A stretch of 64,000 bases of DNA from a virus: positions 1-64,000 of the IMG/VR virus record IMGVR_UViG_3300008108_000191; one strand, written 5' to 3'. The notes beneath the pieces are model-generated. The model was not told the origin of the DNA. It made no database searches and worked only from the letters and a program-made list of their open reading frames with translations. Each line of letters starts with the position of its first letter. The stretch's first letter is position 1. A program made the position numbers and the translations under genes. Of the stretch, positions 43,239-50,395 are shown piece after piece.

Positions 43239-44168
43239 TCACTCTTCAGCAAGTCGTGCAAAGTAAGAAAGAGTATCATCATCCTCATCTTCGTCAGCAG
43301 AAGATACAGTGCGAGTAGGTTGAAGAGAATTCAGTTCTCCACGAAGATCTTCCGTGAGTTCACGGGAAGAACCACGAGTGTATTCTTCTTCTTCACCCTC
43401 ATCAGGATCTTGATAGCGAGGAGTGCCCTTGTTACCAAGAACATAGTCAAGGCGCTTCTTCAGATCATCATAAGACTTGAACTGATCAGCAGCAACAAGT
43501 TCAGCGAGAGAATACTGCTTCTTCCAGATTGCTTCCATCGCATCGTCATCTTCCAGAAGAGCATCGGGACGAGCAAACTCACTGGAGTCGTAGTTACGAT
43601 AACCAGCAACGTTCTTTGCCTTCAGTTTGAAGTTAGCACCCTGCCAGAAATCGAACGGATCAATTGCTTCCTCATCCTCAAACTCAGGTTGCATCGCAGC
43701 AGTGAGTTTGTCGAAGATCTTCTTACCGAACTTATACAGGAAGACTTTACCTTCGTTAGAGGGGTTAGCGGGATCCTTGACCACATAGATGTTAGCAATG
43801 TAAGTCAGTTTACGCTTCTGTTTACGTGCCTGTTCTTTACCCACATCAGTGCCGTTGTTCCACAGCATCGTGTTGTGCTCAGACACAGGATCCTTCTGAC
43901 CCAGAGTGGTCAGAGAGTTCTCAATATACCAACCACCAGGACCTTGGAATGCGTGACTGTAGAGTTTCACGAACGGAAGGTCCTCACCGTTCGGAGCAGG
44001 CAGGAAACGGATGACGGCATAACCATTGCCGCTCTTATCACATTCTAGTTTCCACAGGCGCTCATCGCCACTGGAACCGCCATTGTTATTCATTTTTTCG
44101 ACTTCCTTGACCAGTTTTGCGGTCAGGGAGCCAAGCTTAGATTGCTTCTTAAGGTCTGCGAAAGACAT
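43239..44168 (-). CDS. gp32: gp32-like single-stranded DNA-binding protein, 309 aa
   Basis: MSFADLKKQSKLGSLTAKL is the cooperative N-domain (the K..S..... 'LAST'-like region is present). RLWKLECDKSGNGYAVIRFL, the OB core, YIANIYVVKDPANPSNEGKV and FLYKFGKKIFDKL match T4 gp32, and the C-terminus is acidic (SSADEDEDDDTLSYFARLAE). The zinc-binding Cys cluster of T4 gp32 is not conserved here (ENSLTTLGQKDPVSEHN). A sigma70-like promoter lies 44 bp upstream. Richer in G+C than its neighbours. Confidence 0.95.
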   Translation of the reverse strand: MSFADLKKQSKLGSLTAKLVKEVEKMNNNGGSSGDERLWKLECDKSGNGYAVIRFLPAPNGEDLPFVKLYSHAFQGPGGWYIENSLTTLGQKDPVSEHNTMLWNNGTDVGKEQARKQKRKLTYIANIYVVKDPANPSNEGKVFLYKFGKKIFDKLTAAMQPEFEDEEAIDPFDFWQGANFKLKAKNVAGYRNYDSSEFARPDALLEDDDAMEAIWKKQYSLAELVAADQFKSYDDLKKRLDYVLGNKGTPRYQDPDEGEEEEYTRGSSRELTEDLRGELNSLQPTRTVSSADEDEDDDTLSYFARLAEE

Positions 44169-44211
44169 TTGGATTACCTCGGATTAATTGGATTCGGGGG
44201 ATTACTCGGAT

Positions 44212-44240
44212 AGTATAACAGGGATGCCCTCAGTCGTCAA
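44212..44240 (-). promoter_or_regulatory. sigma70-like promoter for gp32
   Basis: Minus strand: TTGACG (44240-44235), 17-bp spacer, TATACT (44217-44212). It overlaps the 3' end of the upstream gene. Confidence 0.65.
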
Positions 44241-44562
44241 GATATTGCTTGAGGGATTCGATTGTCTGATTCATACTGTCGAATAAAACTTGCATATCGG
44301 TCTCTGGTGGGAATCCCATCAGTGCTACCGATTTGCGAAGATTCTCTTTCATCTCAACCGCCTGTGGGTCATCTGAAAGAGACAATCTAGTATACATGAT
44401 CCTTTGCTTTTCTAGCAAGGTCTGTAACTTTTCAACGTGTTCTTTCTTGGTTTCATTATCCATTACACCAAAGGTAAGGATACTTCCATAGATTTGTTCT
44501 TGAAGATTATTAATTTCTTCAAGTTCTTCTTGAATAATATCGGATTTAAAAAATTCACTCAT
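44230..44562 (-). CDS. DUF1825-like protein, 110 aa
   Basis: Starts MSEFFKSDIIQEELEEINNL; TKKEHVEKLQTLLEKQRIMY and FDSMNQTIESLKQYL follow the cyanobacterial DUF1825 family (M.FFdseivq.E ... lie..ri...rf.Lsdd ... mf..M...l..mk). This looks like a host-derived helical protein of unknown function. The ATG at 44562 is used; the ORF extension upstream lies in gp59. It sits between gp59 and gp32, inside a replication operon. Confidence 0.65.
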   Translation of the reverse strand: MSEFFKSDIIQEELEEINNLQEQIYGSILTFGVMDNETKKEHVEKLQTLLEKQRIMYTRLSLSDDPQAVEMKENLRKSVALMGFPPETDMQVLFDSMNQTIESLKQYLDD

Positions 44563-45157
44563 TGATAATGGACCGCAAAATCTTTCGGTAGTTGAACACA
44601 TCAATATTTAGGAATGGGGAATATTTTTTCAATTTCAAACTTACGGTTTCCCACACAGGGTCCAGAAGTTTCTTATCAAAATCGTTTGAGAAATGGAATA
44701 TTTTTTCGTAGATTGTGAAAGTTTCTAGCGATAGTTGCCCGCTTAGAAACTTTTTGAGTATCGGAGGGTGACCTTTGGTACAGTTGAACAAACTCTCTAA
44801 CTCGTTCTCCGATAACAATTCGTTGCTTTGCTCTTTGAATAAGTAGGTCAAACTCTGTTGACGCCTCATCCACTCTGCGTATGTTCTTTCGCCAGAATTG
44901 ATAATTTCTCCAATCCATAAGTTTTGTGGGTTGTCTGCGGATACAAAATTTGCAAGTAGAAAGTCTTTGACTTCCTCATCAGAATATTTACGGCTGGTCT
45001 TCTCAAACCAGTATTTGTCTTTACGTTTATTGAAAGAAGTCACAGTTGCCCGTGACTTTCCTCCATACTTAAAAAAGTCATATTTACTGTTCGTAAAATG
45101 ACTTTTCATCGAAAGATAAGTTTGATAAGTTTCAAATGGTGACATAATAAACTTCAA
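44555..45157 (-). CDS. gp59: gp59-like helicase loader, 200 aa
   Basis: FETYQTYLSMKSHFTNSKYD, FFKYGGKSRATVTSFNKRKD, KYWFEKTSRKYSDEEVKDFL and DPVWETVSLKLKKYSPFLNI correspond to T4 gp59, which loads gp41 helicase onto gp32-coated DNA. Close in length to T4 gp59 (217 aa). Gene order gp33 - gp59 - gp32 is the T4 order with two inserted genes. An internal start at 45145 (MSPFETYQTYL) is also possible. Confidence 0.9.
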   Translation of the reverse strand: MKFIMSPFETYQTYLSMKSHFTNSKYDFFKYGGKSRATVTSFNKRKDKYWFEKTSRKYSDEEVKDFLLANFVSADNPQNLWIGEIINSGERTYAEWMRRQQSLTYLFKEQSNELLSENELESLFNCTKGHPPILKKFLSGQLSLETFTIYEKIFHFSNDFDKKLLDPVWETVSLKLKKYSPFLNIDVFNYRKILRSIINE

Positions 45158-45160
45158 AAA

Positions 45161-45676
45161 TTACTTTCCTCCCCAAGCAGTATATCTTGATTTTTCAGTA
45201 TCACTCCATTGTCTAGCAACAAAGTCTTTACCAACACCAGTTCCCTCAACTCCCTTTAGTTTTGAAAGAACTTTTGGTGGGGTATAACCACCGCCATATA
45301 CAGAAGAAATGCTAAATCCAGCTCTTGCTAAATCATTGCGAATTGAGGAACTCATTGCTCTTTCTCCAATCTTATCATCAGAGAAACCTTTTTGTACCCC
45401 ACCAGAAGGTCTATACATTGGGATATCAAATGCTCTATCAGAATAGTGCCTTGATCCTTTAGAGTGCTTTCCTCCAGAGGTGGAACCAATCTCCCAACCC
45501 TGTTTTTTCATCCATGCTATAGCAGCATCTCTAGTCTTTTTATCATCAAACTCCAAATGATCATGATAATTTTTACCACCATGACTTGGATCATATCCTC
45601 CGTGAGTTTCGTCACCAGTGATATATCCAGCTTTCATTTCGTTTATTACAGATATAAACTGATTAAACGTTTTCAT
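45161..45676 (-). CDS. putative M15-like peptidase/endolysin, 171 aa
   Basis: GSTSGGKHSKGSRHYSDRAF followed by DIP is the metal-binding HxxxSxHxxxxAxD motif of D,D-/L-Ala-D-Glu peptidases (M15), and NYHDHLEFDDKK earlier (about residues 36-47) is a second His-rich site. In M15 enzymes the HxH motif normally follows the HxxxxxxD motif; here it precedes it. The N-terminal MKTFNQFISVINE resembles leader-like starts of other cyanophage proteins. Possibly the endolysin, or a virion peptidase. Has its own CTAAATA late box. Confidence 0.6.
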   Translation of the reverse strand: MKTFNQFISVINEMKAGYITGDETHGGYDPSHGGKNYHDHLEFDDKKTRDAAIAWMKKQGWEIGSTSGGKHSKGSRHYSDRAFDIPMYRPSGGVQKGFSDDKIGERAMSSSIRNDLARAGFSISSVYGGGYTPPKVLSKLKGVEGTGVGKDFVARQWSDTEKSRYTAWGGK

Positions 45677-45694
45677 TTGAAGTTGTCTTTTATG

Positions 45695-45701
45695 TATTTA
45701 G
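45695..45701 (-). promoter_or_regulatory. late promoter box (CTAAATA) for the putative peptidase
   Basis: CTAAATA on the minus strand, about 20 bp before the ATG at 45676, overlapping the stop of gp33. Confidence 0.55.
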
Positions 45702-45702
45702 T

Positions 45703-45963
45703 TTACAGAGGAAGTTTTGCCTTCGAAGTCTTCTTCATAAAGTTGAGACGGATAGCATCCCACTTCAATCTCTCTTTTAATGGTTTTGAGATAAGCTTCG
45801 TGACTGATTCTACCTCAAGACTGTTAATTTCACAATAGTGACAGATAGCATCAATGTAGTTGAAGTTTTCTTCAATCACAATCTTCTCAATTTCAAGAGC
45901 GAATTTAGAAGGAGTCAGAAACTTACTTTCTATTGCTTGTTCTAGTTCTTTGTTATTTTCCAT
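45703..45963 (-). CDS. gp33: gp33-like late transcription accessory protein, 86 aa
   Basis: MENNKELEQAIESKFLTPSK, FALEIEKIVIEENFNYIDAI, CHYCEINSLEVESVTKLISK and PLKERLKWDAIRLNF match the gp33 family of cyanophages. gp33 bridges host RNA polymerase and the sliding clamp for late transcription with gp55. The ATG at 45963 is chosen because the family starts there; the ORF extends further inside the nuclease gene. Overlaps the nuclease by 11 bases. Confidence 0.8.
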   Translation of the reverse strand: MENNKELEQAIESKFLTPSKFALEIEKIVIEENFNYIDAICHYCEINSLEVESVTKLISKPLKERLKWDAIRLNFMKKTSKAKLPL

Positions 45964-46630
45964 AGAGTTCCAGTTTATCTCTAACAAACTTTCTAATGTA
46001 TTCGCTGAGAAGTTTGATGTACTTTGATTTGTCTCGTTCTTCATAGACGACGCATTCTCCATTTTCACAAGCCATGATGATTACAAGTTTTTTAACTGAA
46101 ATACCAGTCAGTTCGTACAGCATACATCCGTAAGCCATACATTGAACAAAATAGTGTTCGATCCACTCTCGTGGTTTTGGTTTTTTAGAAGTCTTAAAGT
46201 CGATTATAGCTAACTCACCGTCATATTCAGCGATGCAGTCAACTGTCCCAGCAATACCTAGTTGCTTACTATATAGGGACCCTTCAAGGGCGTAAATATT
46301 ATTTATACGATTTAAGTCTGATTTTGAAATTTTAAAGAGGAAATCAGAAATTGGTTGTACTTTTGGTAGTTCTTCATTCTTCAGATGATGTTCTACCAGA
46401 GTATGCATGTCTGTACCACGACTTGTTGCTGCCTTCGTGATACGATCTGCTTCTTCATCACCGACTTTCTTTCTCCAGTTGACGAAAATCTCCCTATTAA
46501 AATGACTGGTCACCGAAGTGATGGAGACCAGTCTAAGAAGTTCTTCTTCTGTAGGAACTCTGTAATACCTTACACCATCAATAGTCTCCCTCTCAAGTTG
46601 AGGGAGATCAATATCAACATGACTGAACAT
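45953..46630 (-). CDS. PD-(D/E)XK exonuclease-like protein, 225 aa
   Basis: ATSRGTDMHTLVEHHLKNEE is the first nuclease helix (RGT..H...E), GIAGTVDCIAEYDGELAIID supplies the catalytic D, and FKTSKKPKPREWIEHYFVQC completes D-x-K and the QxxxY/Q-like helix. This is the RecB/Cas4-type nuclease fold found in T4-like cyanophages. Role probably DNA recombination or host DNA breakdown. Shares one base with phoH. Confidence 0.85.
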   Translation of the reverse strand: MFSHVDIDLPQLERETIDGVRYYRVPTEEELLRLVSITSVTSHFNREIFVNWRKKVGDEEADRITKAATSRGTDMHTLVEHHLKNEELPKVQPISDFLFKISKSDLNRINNIYALEGSLYSKQLGIAGTVDCIAEYDGELAIIDFKTSKKPKPREWIEHYFVQCMAYGCMLYELTGISVKKLVIIMACENGECVVYEERDKSKYIKLLSEYIRKFVRDKLELYGK

Positions 46631-47388
46631 TAAAAACCTGCTTCCATTTTTGCGAGAATGTATTCTTTAACAAGTCCAGAGCGGACAATATCATCAACCC
46701 CAAATTCAATTATATCAAAAGAAGGCATTTTACGCAATACACTCATAAAATCATGAATACCATTACGCTCATTTGACTTCTGCAAATCAGACTGAACCGC
46801 ATCACCACAGAAACAAATTCTAGTATTTTCACCAACACGAGTGATAATAGAGTCTAATTCATGGAAGTTTAGGTTCTGATATTCATCAACAATAATAATA
46901 GAGTTATCAAGTGTAGTTCCACGAAGGAACGAAGTACTCCAAAACTTGATTGTTTCTTGTGACTTGAGATTACCATAGAGCATCTCGAAATCAGCATCAC
47001 TAGGCATCTGGAACATATATTTCACCATATTCTTATAAGGAATTTGGTAAATATCCGCCTTATCTTCATGAGAACCAGGAAGGAACCCAATCTCTCTGGT
47101 AGCAACTAGAGAACGAACAAGGTAAATGCGTTCATAAGGTGTATGTTCATTCAATACATCTTGAAGAGCATTATAAAGTGTGATAAAGGTTTTACCAGTA
47201 CCAGCACAACCATATGCTACTAAATGTTTACCTTCTTGATAGGAATTAAATAATCTTTTTTGATTATCCGTAAGGGGATCAATATCAATAAGGTAATCGG
47301 AACTTAGAGGTTTCTTCCTCTTCATCTGCTTTGCAGTGAGACCAACCCCGATAGGTTGCTCTGCAGACGATCTTTTTCTTCTTGCCAT
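46630..47388 (-). CDS. phoH: PhoH-like P-loop ATPase, 252 aa
   Basis: AYGCAGTGKTFITLYNAL is Walker A (residues 58-67), DNSIIIVDEYQNLNFHELDS is Walker B with sensor, and VGENTRICFCGDAVQSDL plus KMPSFDIIEFGVDDIVRSGL follow. Matches the phage PhoH family, very common in marine phages though its function is unclear (RNA helicase/nuclease activity has been reported for relatives). It overlaps its neighbours by one base each. Confidence 0.92.
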   Translation of the reverse strand: MARRKRSSAEQPIGVGLTAKQMKRKKPLSSDYLIDIDPLTDNQKRLFNSYQEGKHLVAYGCAGTGKTFITLYNALQDVLNEHTPYERIYLVRSLVATREIGFLPGSHEDKADIYQIPYKNMVKYMFQMPSDADFEMLYGNLKSQETIKFWSTSFLRGTTLDNSIIIVDEYQNLNFHELDSIITRVGENTRICFCGDAVQSDLQKSNERNGIHDFMSVLRKMPSFDIIEFGVDDIVRSGLVKEYILAKMEAGF

Positions 47389-47645
47389 TAGATTTTGTTT
47401 ACTTTAGAACCAGGCATTTTCGCTGCACGGTGCAGCACATCGTTCCATCCAGGATTCTTCTTCCTGAGTTTGTCCTTCCACTCACCCACTTCACCAGGTT
47501 GTGGGCAGGTAGAAGGATCAGACCAGTCTCGAATCCATTCTGGATTTTCCACTTTCCACTGGTCCCATTCGTTGACGCTCATCGTCACTTCTTTTTGTTC
47601 ACCAGTTTCTTTGTGGACTACAGGATATGTTGCCAAAATTTTCAC
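47388..47645 (-). CDS. conserved hypothetical protein, 85 aa
   Basis: MKILATYPVVHKETGEQKEV, WDQWKVENPEWIRDWSDPST and WNDVLHRAAKMPGSKVNKI form a small protein I recall widely next to phoH in T4-like cyanophages. A strong AGGAGG lies before the start and a late box about 20 bp upstream. Function unknown. Confidence 0.75.
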   Translation of the reverse strand: MKILATYPVVHKETGEQKEVTMSVNEWDQWKVENPEWIRDWSDPSTCPQPGEVGEWKDKLRKKNPGWNDVLHRAAKMPGSKVNKI

Positions 47646-47662
47646 CTCCTAATGATATGAAC

Positions 47663-48241
47663 TTATTTATTGTTTAAATGAGAAGATATTTTCATAATAT
47701 GATTGGTAAAATCTTCCAAAGATAAATCCCACTTCATCACATTACAAATTTTACAGCAAGGGGTACAATTATCTTCTGTATAACCTTTAGTACTATCAAT
47801 CCTATCAATTCCAGTATATAAAAAATCACCGCCAGTTTTTGATTGCGATTTTTTTACGGAAGATAATGAATCACCACAATAAGAACAAGATTTTACTACA
47901 TTTTCTGTAAAAAAATTTACATCAATGTCAAAGTTTAATCCTCTTCTATTAGCAGAAGTTCTATATGTGGAGTATAGGTCGTTTTTTGCGGCTTCACCAT
48001 AAGATAATTTCCAAGGCATATTTTTTGCCCCTTTTGATTTCCAAGTAGATACATCTCTTTGAGAACATCCACAAGAATATCTTCTTCTTATGTTAAAACT
48101 ATACATTTCTTTAGTCCCACCACATATAGAACATTTTACTTTCCCTTTAACATGATGACCTGGACCTTTTGCTGGTATTACATCCAATACGGTAAAGTTG
48201 CCTATGACATCTCCAACACTAATAGATGATTTTCTTCCCAT
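47663..48241 (-). CDS. HNH endonuclease, 192 aa
   Basis: A Cys-rich zinc region (CSICGG ... RRYSCGCSQ) is followed by a helix-rich linker and the HNH-type core CSYCGDSLSSV ... GIDRIDSTKGYTEDNCTPCC ... KICNVMK, in which D/N/C replace some of the classical His residues, a common variant. Looks like a free-standing homing endonuclease inserted between thyX and the phoH-linked gene, with its own TATAAATA box. Confidence 0.85.
   Translation of the reverse strand: MGRKSSISVGDVIGNFTVLDVIPAKGPGHHVKGKVKCSICGGTKEMYSFNIRRRYSCGCSQRDVSTWKSKGAKNMPWKLSYGEAAKNDLYSTYRTSANRRGLNFDIDVNFFTENVVKSCSYCGDSLSSVKKSQSKTGGDFLYTGIDRIDSTKGYTEDNCTPCCKICNVMKWDLSLEDFTNHIMKISSHLNNK
47664..47671 (-). promoter_or_regulatory. 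late promoter box (AATAAATA) for the 85-aa gene
   Basis: AATAAATA on the minus strand, about 20 bp before the start at 47645, at the very end of the HNH gene. Confidence 0.55.
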
Positions 48242-48265
48242 AGTAGTAATGTATCCAACTACTTA

Positions 48266-48273
48266 TATTTATA
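48266..48273 (-). promoter_or_regulatory. late promoter box (TATAAATA) for the HNH gene
   Basis: Perfect TATAAATA on the minus strand, 25 bp before the ATG at 48241, in the short gap after thyX. Confidence 0.6.
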
Positions 48274-48284
48274 ATATGGATACA

Positions 48285-48938
48285 TTACAGAACCCATTGA
48301 TTTTCTACTCCCCCAAGTGCTTCTGTACAGATAGGAAATTGCTCGGCAAAGATTTTTTTACATTCTTTAGCAATATCCATATGCTCTTTTTGCGTTCCAT
48401 TTTTTTCTCGGAGTGCAATATATGTGATCCAAGACCTGCAACTACCCGCCATATAAAGACGAGTAGGAGTCGCCAGAGGAAGCACAAAGCGAGCAGACTC
48501 TTTTGCTACTCCGTGAGCAAGAAGTTCCTTGTAGAGGCGCATACCCTCCGCAAAATGGTCTTGAATCTTACTTTGTAGCGTCAGTTTTTCATATTCGCCA
48601 ATATCATCAATAGAGTTTTGACGATTCTTGGTATCCTGACGACGAAGATCGGGAACGGGAATATACTCTGAAATCAGTGAAGTATCAGCATAGCGTTGTG
48701 AGAACTCTTGATATGTGAAACTACGGTGACGCAAAATTTGAGCTGCGATACCACGATTGGTTTCAATCTCAAGAGTCATAAAACTCTGCTCAAACACAGA
48801 CCAATGGTTGTGCTTGATGCAATAAGCAAGCAACTTGGAATAGTTTTCGTTGTCTTGATTTGCAGGATTACTGACTCTTGCTACATACGCCATTGTCTTT
48901 TCGGCGTCTGGAGTTACACTAACCAGTTTTACAGTCAT
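48285..48938 (-). CDS. thyX: FAD-dependent thymidylate synthase ThyX, 217 aa
   Basis: Makes dTMP from dUMP using FAD and methylene-tetrahydrofolate. The ThyX signature RHRSFTYQEFSQRY is at residues 70-83; KLLAYCIKHNHWSVFEQSFM and HGVAKESARFVLPLATPTRL are the other conserved parts (the second carries the catalytic Ser/Arg region). Normal full length. ATGA overlap with the upstream small gene. Confidence 0.95.
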   Translation of the reverse strand: MTVKLVSVTPDAEKTMAYVARVSNPANQDNENYSKLLAYCIKHNHWSVFEQSFMTLEIETNRGIAAQILRHRSFTYQEFSQRYADTSLISEYIPVPDLRRQDTKNRQNSIDDIGEYEKLTLQSKIQDHFAEGMRLYKELLAHGVAKESARFVLPLATPTRLYMAGSCRSWITYIALREKNGTQKEHMDIAKECKKIFAEQFPICTEALGGVENQWVL

Positions 48939-49099
48939 TTACCAAATCCTTTTGATGTTTTCTTTTCTAAGTCTGCGAGTTGTTCTTTCAACTCACGAAG
49001 TTGCACTTTCATCTCACGAATCTTTTCATCGGTATAGAGATGGTCTTGCTTGATGAGACGCTCAAGCAACTTTACAAGTTTTTTAGATCTACTAGTCAT
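48935..49099 (-). CDS. small coiled-coil protein, 54 aa
   Basis: MTSRSKKLVKLLERLIKQDH then EKIREMKVQLRELKEQLADL with a Lys-rich end: a continuous amphipathic helix with heptad Leu spacing. TAATG overlap with the upstream gene and ATGA overlap with thyX indicate coupled translation. Unknown function. Confidence 0.65.
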   Translation of the reverse strand: MTSRSKKLVKLLERLIKQDHLYTDEKIREMKVQLRELKEQLADLEKKTSKGFGK

Positions 49100-49269
49100 T
49101 AATCTGCATATCCATCATCATCGTCAAAAATTTCATCGTAGTCTTGTAGACCTACTTTTACTTCCTCATAGTTGAGATAACTCTGAGTATCAGAGTATAC
49201 TTCAGCTTTGAGAGAATCTACAAGTAATTCAAGATTACGGACGATGAGTTTAAGTTTTTCTTTGTCCAT
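49099..49269 (-). CDS. small acidic protein, 56 aa
   Basis: MDKEKLKLIVRNLELLVDSL begins a helix, followed by EVKVGLQDYDEIFDDDDGYA. The ATG at 49269 is preferred to an in-frame TTG upstream. It lies just after a terminator. Unknown function. Confidence 0.6.
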   Translation of the reverse strand: MDKEKLKLIVRNLELLVDSLKAEVYSDTQSYLNYEEVKVGLQDYDEIFDDDDGYAD

Positions 49270-49299
49270 AAGATAGGGTTCTCTCAACTCATTTTACAC

Positions 49300-49327
49300 A
49301 AAAAAAGGGAGGTCGTCAAGACCTCCC
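49300..49327 (-). terminator. Rho-independent terminator
   Basis: Minus strand stem GGGAGGTC / GACCTCCC (8 bp) with TTGAC loop and seven T. Ends the unit of the 57-aa gene. Confidence 0.88.
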
Positions 49328-49334
49328 CATCTTA

Positions 49335-49508
49335 TTACTCACTCAGCATATTTCTACATACCCGTTTACAAGTTTGTTGGTCATCATCACATTCTATTAG
49401 ACAGTTAAAATAATCATTGACTAACTCCATTTCATCATTACAACGGTCAACTGTTTGCTCAAAGTGTCGCCATTCTGCAAGTTGATTGTAAGAGACAAGG
49501 TTGTGCAT
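49335..49508 (-). CDS. small Cys-rich protein, 57 aa
   Basis: Starts MHNLVSYNQLAEWRHFEQTV; the C-terminal half has CLIECDDDQQTCKRVC, four Cys that could bind metal. GGAGG lies before the ATG at 49508, which I prefer to a TTG at 49526. Unknown function. Confidence 0.65.
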   Translation of the reverse strand: MHNLVSYNQLAEWRHFEQTVDRCNDEMELVNDYFNCLIECDDDQQTCKRVCRNMLSE

Positions 49509-49645
49509 AATGTCCTCCACGCACAAGGATAATCATAACAAATAATTTTCGCTCATTTGTATGACCTCATTATTCTACCATATGTATATTAGATATGTTA
49601 CTTAGGATACAAAAATTTATGCCTATTAGAGAAACTTATAGACAT

Positions 49646-49673
49646 AAAAAAAGAGGGAGAGTCAATCTCCCTC
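49646..49673 (-). terminator. Rho-independent terminator of the micro-ORF operon
   Basis: Minus strand stem GAGGGAGA / TCTCCCTC with TTGAC loop and seven T. The stop codon of the 51-aa gene lies in the loop. Same loop as the terminator at 49300. Confidence 0.88.
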
Positions 49674-49817
49674 AAACTTAAACATTTTTTCAAACCACTC
49701 ATCTAGATGAATAGTATAACAGGACCAATAATTACAACCCCTGTATGTTAGTTGATAGCAAGCAGGAGGTCTATTGTCCTTATCCATATCATCATAATGA
49801 TATTTGTAGTTGTCCAT
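49662..49817 (-). CDS. micro-protein, 51 aa, with a YRG motif
   Basis: MDNYKYHYDDMDKDNRPPAC, then YQLTYRGCNYWSC and WFEKMFKFEGD. TAATG overlap with the upstream micro-gene. The YRGxxY segment resembles the DUF4278 motif also seen in the 45-aa protein at 49998. The stop is built into the terminator loop. Confidence 0.55.
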   Translation of the reverse strand: MDNYKYHYDDMDKDNRPPACYQLTYRGCNYWSCYTIHLDEWFEKMFKFEGD

Positions 49818-49903
49818 TATTTGTCCAACCACTGAACATACATTGATAAAAATACGGTTGTTAAAGCAATCGCAGCAGTAGTTGATACCATGAACTGTAC
49901 CAT
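49817..49903 (-). CDS. micro membrane protein, 28 aa
   Basis: Starts MVQFMVSTTAAIALTTVFLS and ends MYVQWLDK: one short hydrophobic helix. TAATG overlaps at both ends suggest it is translated in a chain with its neighbours. Below the usual gene-calling size; support is the overlap pattern and the clear single-span profile. Confidence 0.5.
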   Translation of the reverse strand: MVQFMVSTTAAIALTTVFLSMYVQWLDK

Positions 49904-50001
49904 TACCTTGCTCCTACTAATTGTGCTAGTTGGGCTTGATGACGACGCTCTTCTTTTTGTTTTTGCTCTTTAATGATTTGCAAGAAGTTTAGTTTCTTCA
50001 T
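49903..50001 (-). CDS. micro-protein, 32 aa
   Basis: MKKLNFLQIIKEQKQKEERR, then HQAQLAQLVGAR: a basic helix. AAGGAGGGG lies just before the ATG, and its first bases overlap the stop of the DUF4278-like gene (ATGA). Function unknown. Confidence 0.5.
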   Translation of the reverse strand: MKKLNFLQIIKEQKQKEERRHQAQLAQLVGAR

Positions 50002-50135
50002 TTGTGCCCCTCCTTTACATACTTAACACCACGATAGGTTTCGTTGTATTGTTGGGGTTGTTGCATCATCTGTTGTTGATATGCGATACGCTTTTCGGTA
50101 TCGTATTCAGCACCACGATAAACTACTTTCGACAT
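49998..50135 (-). CDS. DUF4278-like small protein, 45 aa
   Basis: MSKVVYRGAEYDTEKR ... YNETYRGVKYVKEGHK contains the two YRGxxY motifs of DUF4278, a small family in cyanobacteria and their phages. The ribosome site AGGAGA is eight bases before the ATG. Heads a chain of overlapping micro-genes. Function unknown. Confidence 0.7.
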   Translation of the reverse strand: MSKVVYRGAEYDTEKRIAYQQQMMQQPQQYNETYRGVKYVKEGHK

Positions 50136-50170
50136 TGGTTTTCTCCTAAAGAAATGAGATGGTTAGTCCC

Positions 50171-50198
50171 GTTCCTTCAGTCGGCTTTTGCGTCTATG
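50171..50198 (-). promoter_or_regulatory. glutamine-riboswitch-like segment (copy 2)
   Basis: The minus strand reads GACGCAAAAGCCGACT then GAAGGAACGG, close to copy 1 at 50345-50395 and to the conserved 3' half of the cyanobacterial Downstream-peptide/glutamine RNAs as I remember them. It overlaps the end of the 51-aa gene and lies 36 bp before the DUF4278-like start. Confidence 0.4.
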
Positions 50199-50332
50199 AA
50201 ACAACCTTTCTTTGTGACTTGTTCAATTTCTAATATGAGACCAATTTTTTCATGGTCAGTGACGAAGTTACTAGCATTAACTCTACTAATGAGAAGTTGT
50301 GCCTGTAAGCAAGATAAAAAGAGTTGCTCCAT
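50177..50332 (-). CDS. small conserved-type protein, 51 aa
   Basis: MEQLFLSCLQAQLLISRVNA, then DHEKIGLILEIEQVTKKGCF ending IDAKAD. A small helical protein following a riboswitch-like element; I recall similar short peptides in cyanophages. No clear Shine-Dalgarno site. Its last codons coincide with the second riboswitch-like segment. Confidence 0.55.
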   Translation of the reverse strand: MEQLFLSCLQAQLLISRVNASNFVTDHEKIGLILEIEQVTKKGCFIDAKAD

Positions 50333-50344
50333 AGATGAACGATC

Positions 50345-50395
50345 CGTTCCGAGTCGGCTTACTTGCGTCCTATTCAGTTTTTAGCACCTTTGAAC
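50345..50395 (-). promoter_or_regulatory. Downstream-peptide/glutamine-II riboswitch-like element (copy 1)
   Basis: The minus strand begins GTTCA, contains AGGACGCAAGTAAGCCGACT and closes with CGGAACGG; GTTC can pair with GAAC. This resembles the glutamine-binding Downstream-peptide RNA of cyanobacteria and marine phages (P1 stem GTTC/GAAC and conserved GGACG.AAGTA.G). The 51-aa peptide ORF starts 13 bp later, as expected for that RNA class. The 5' half is less typical. Confidence 0.5.

Noticed and set aside
43197-44048. 283-aa ORF on the plus strand
   Set aside because: Antisense shadow of gp32; no ribosome site and no motif.
50004-50384. 126-aa plus-strand ORF
   Set aside because: Opposite to coupled micro-genes with good ribosome sites; no supporting context.
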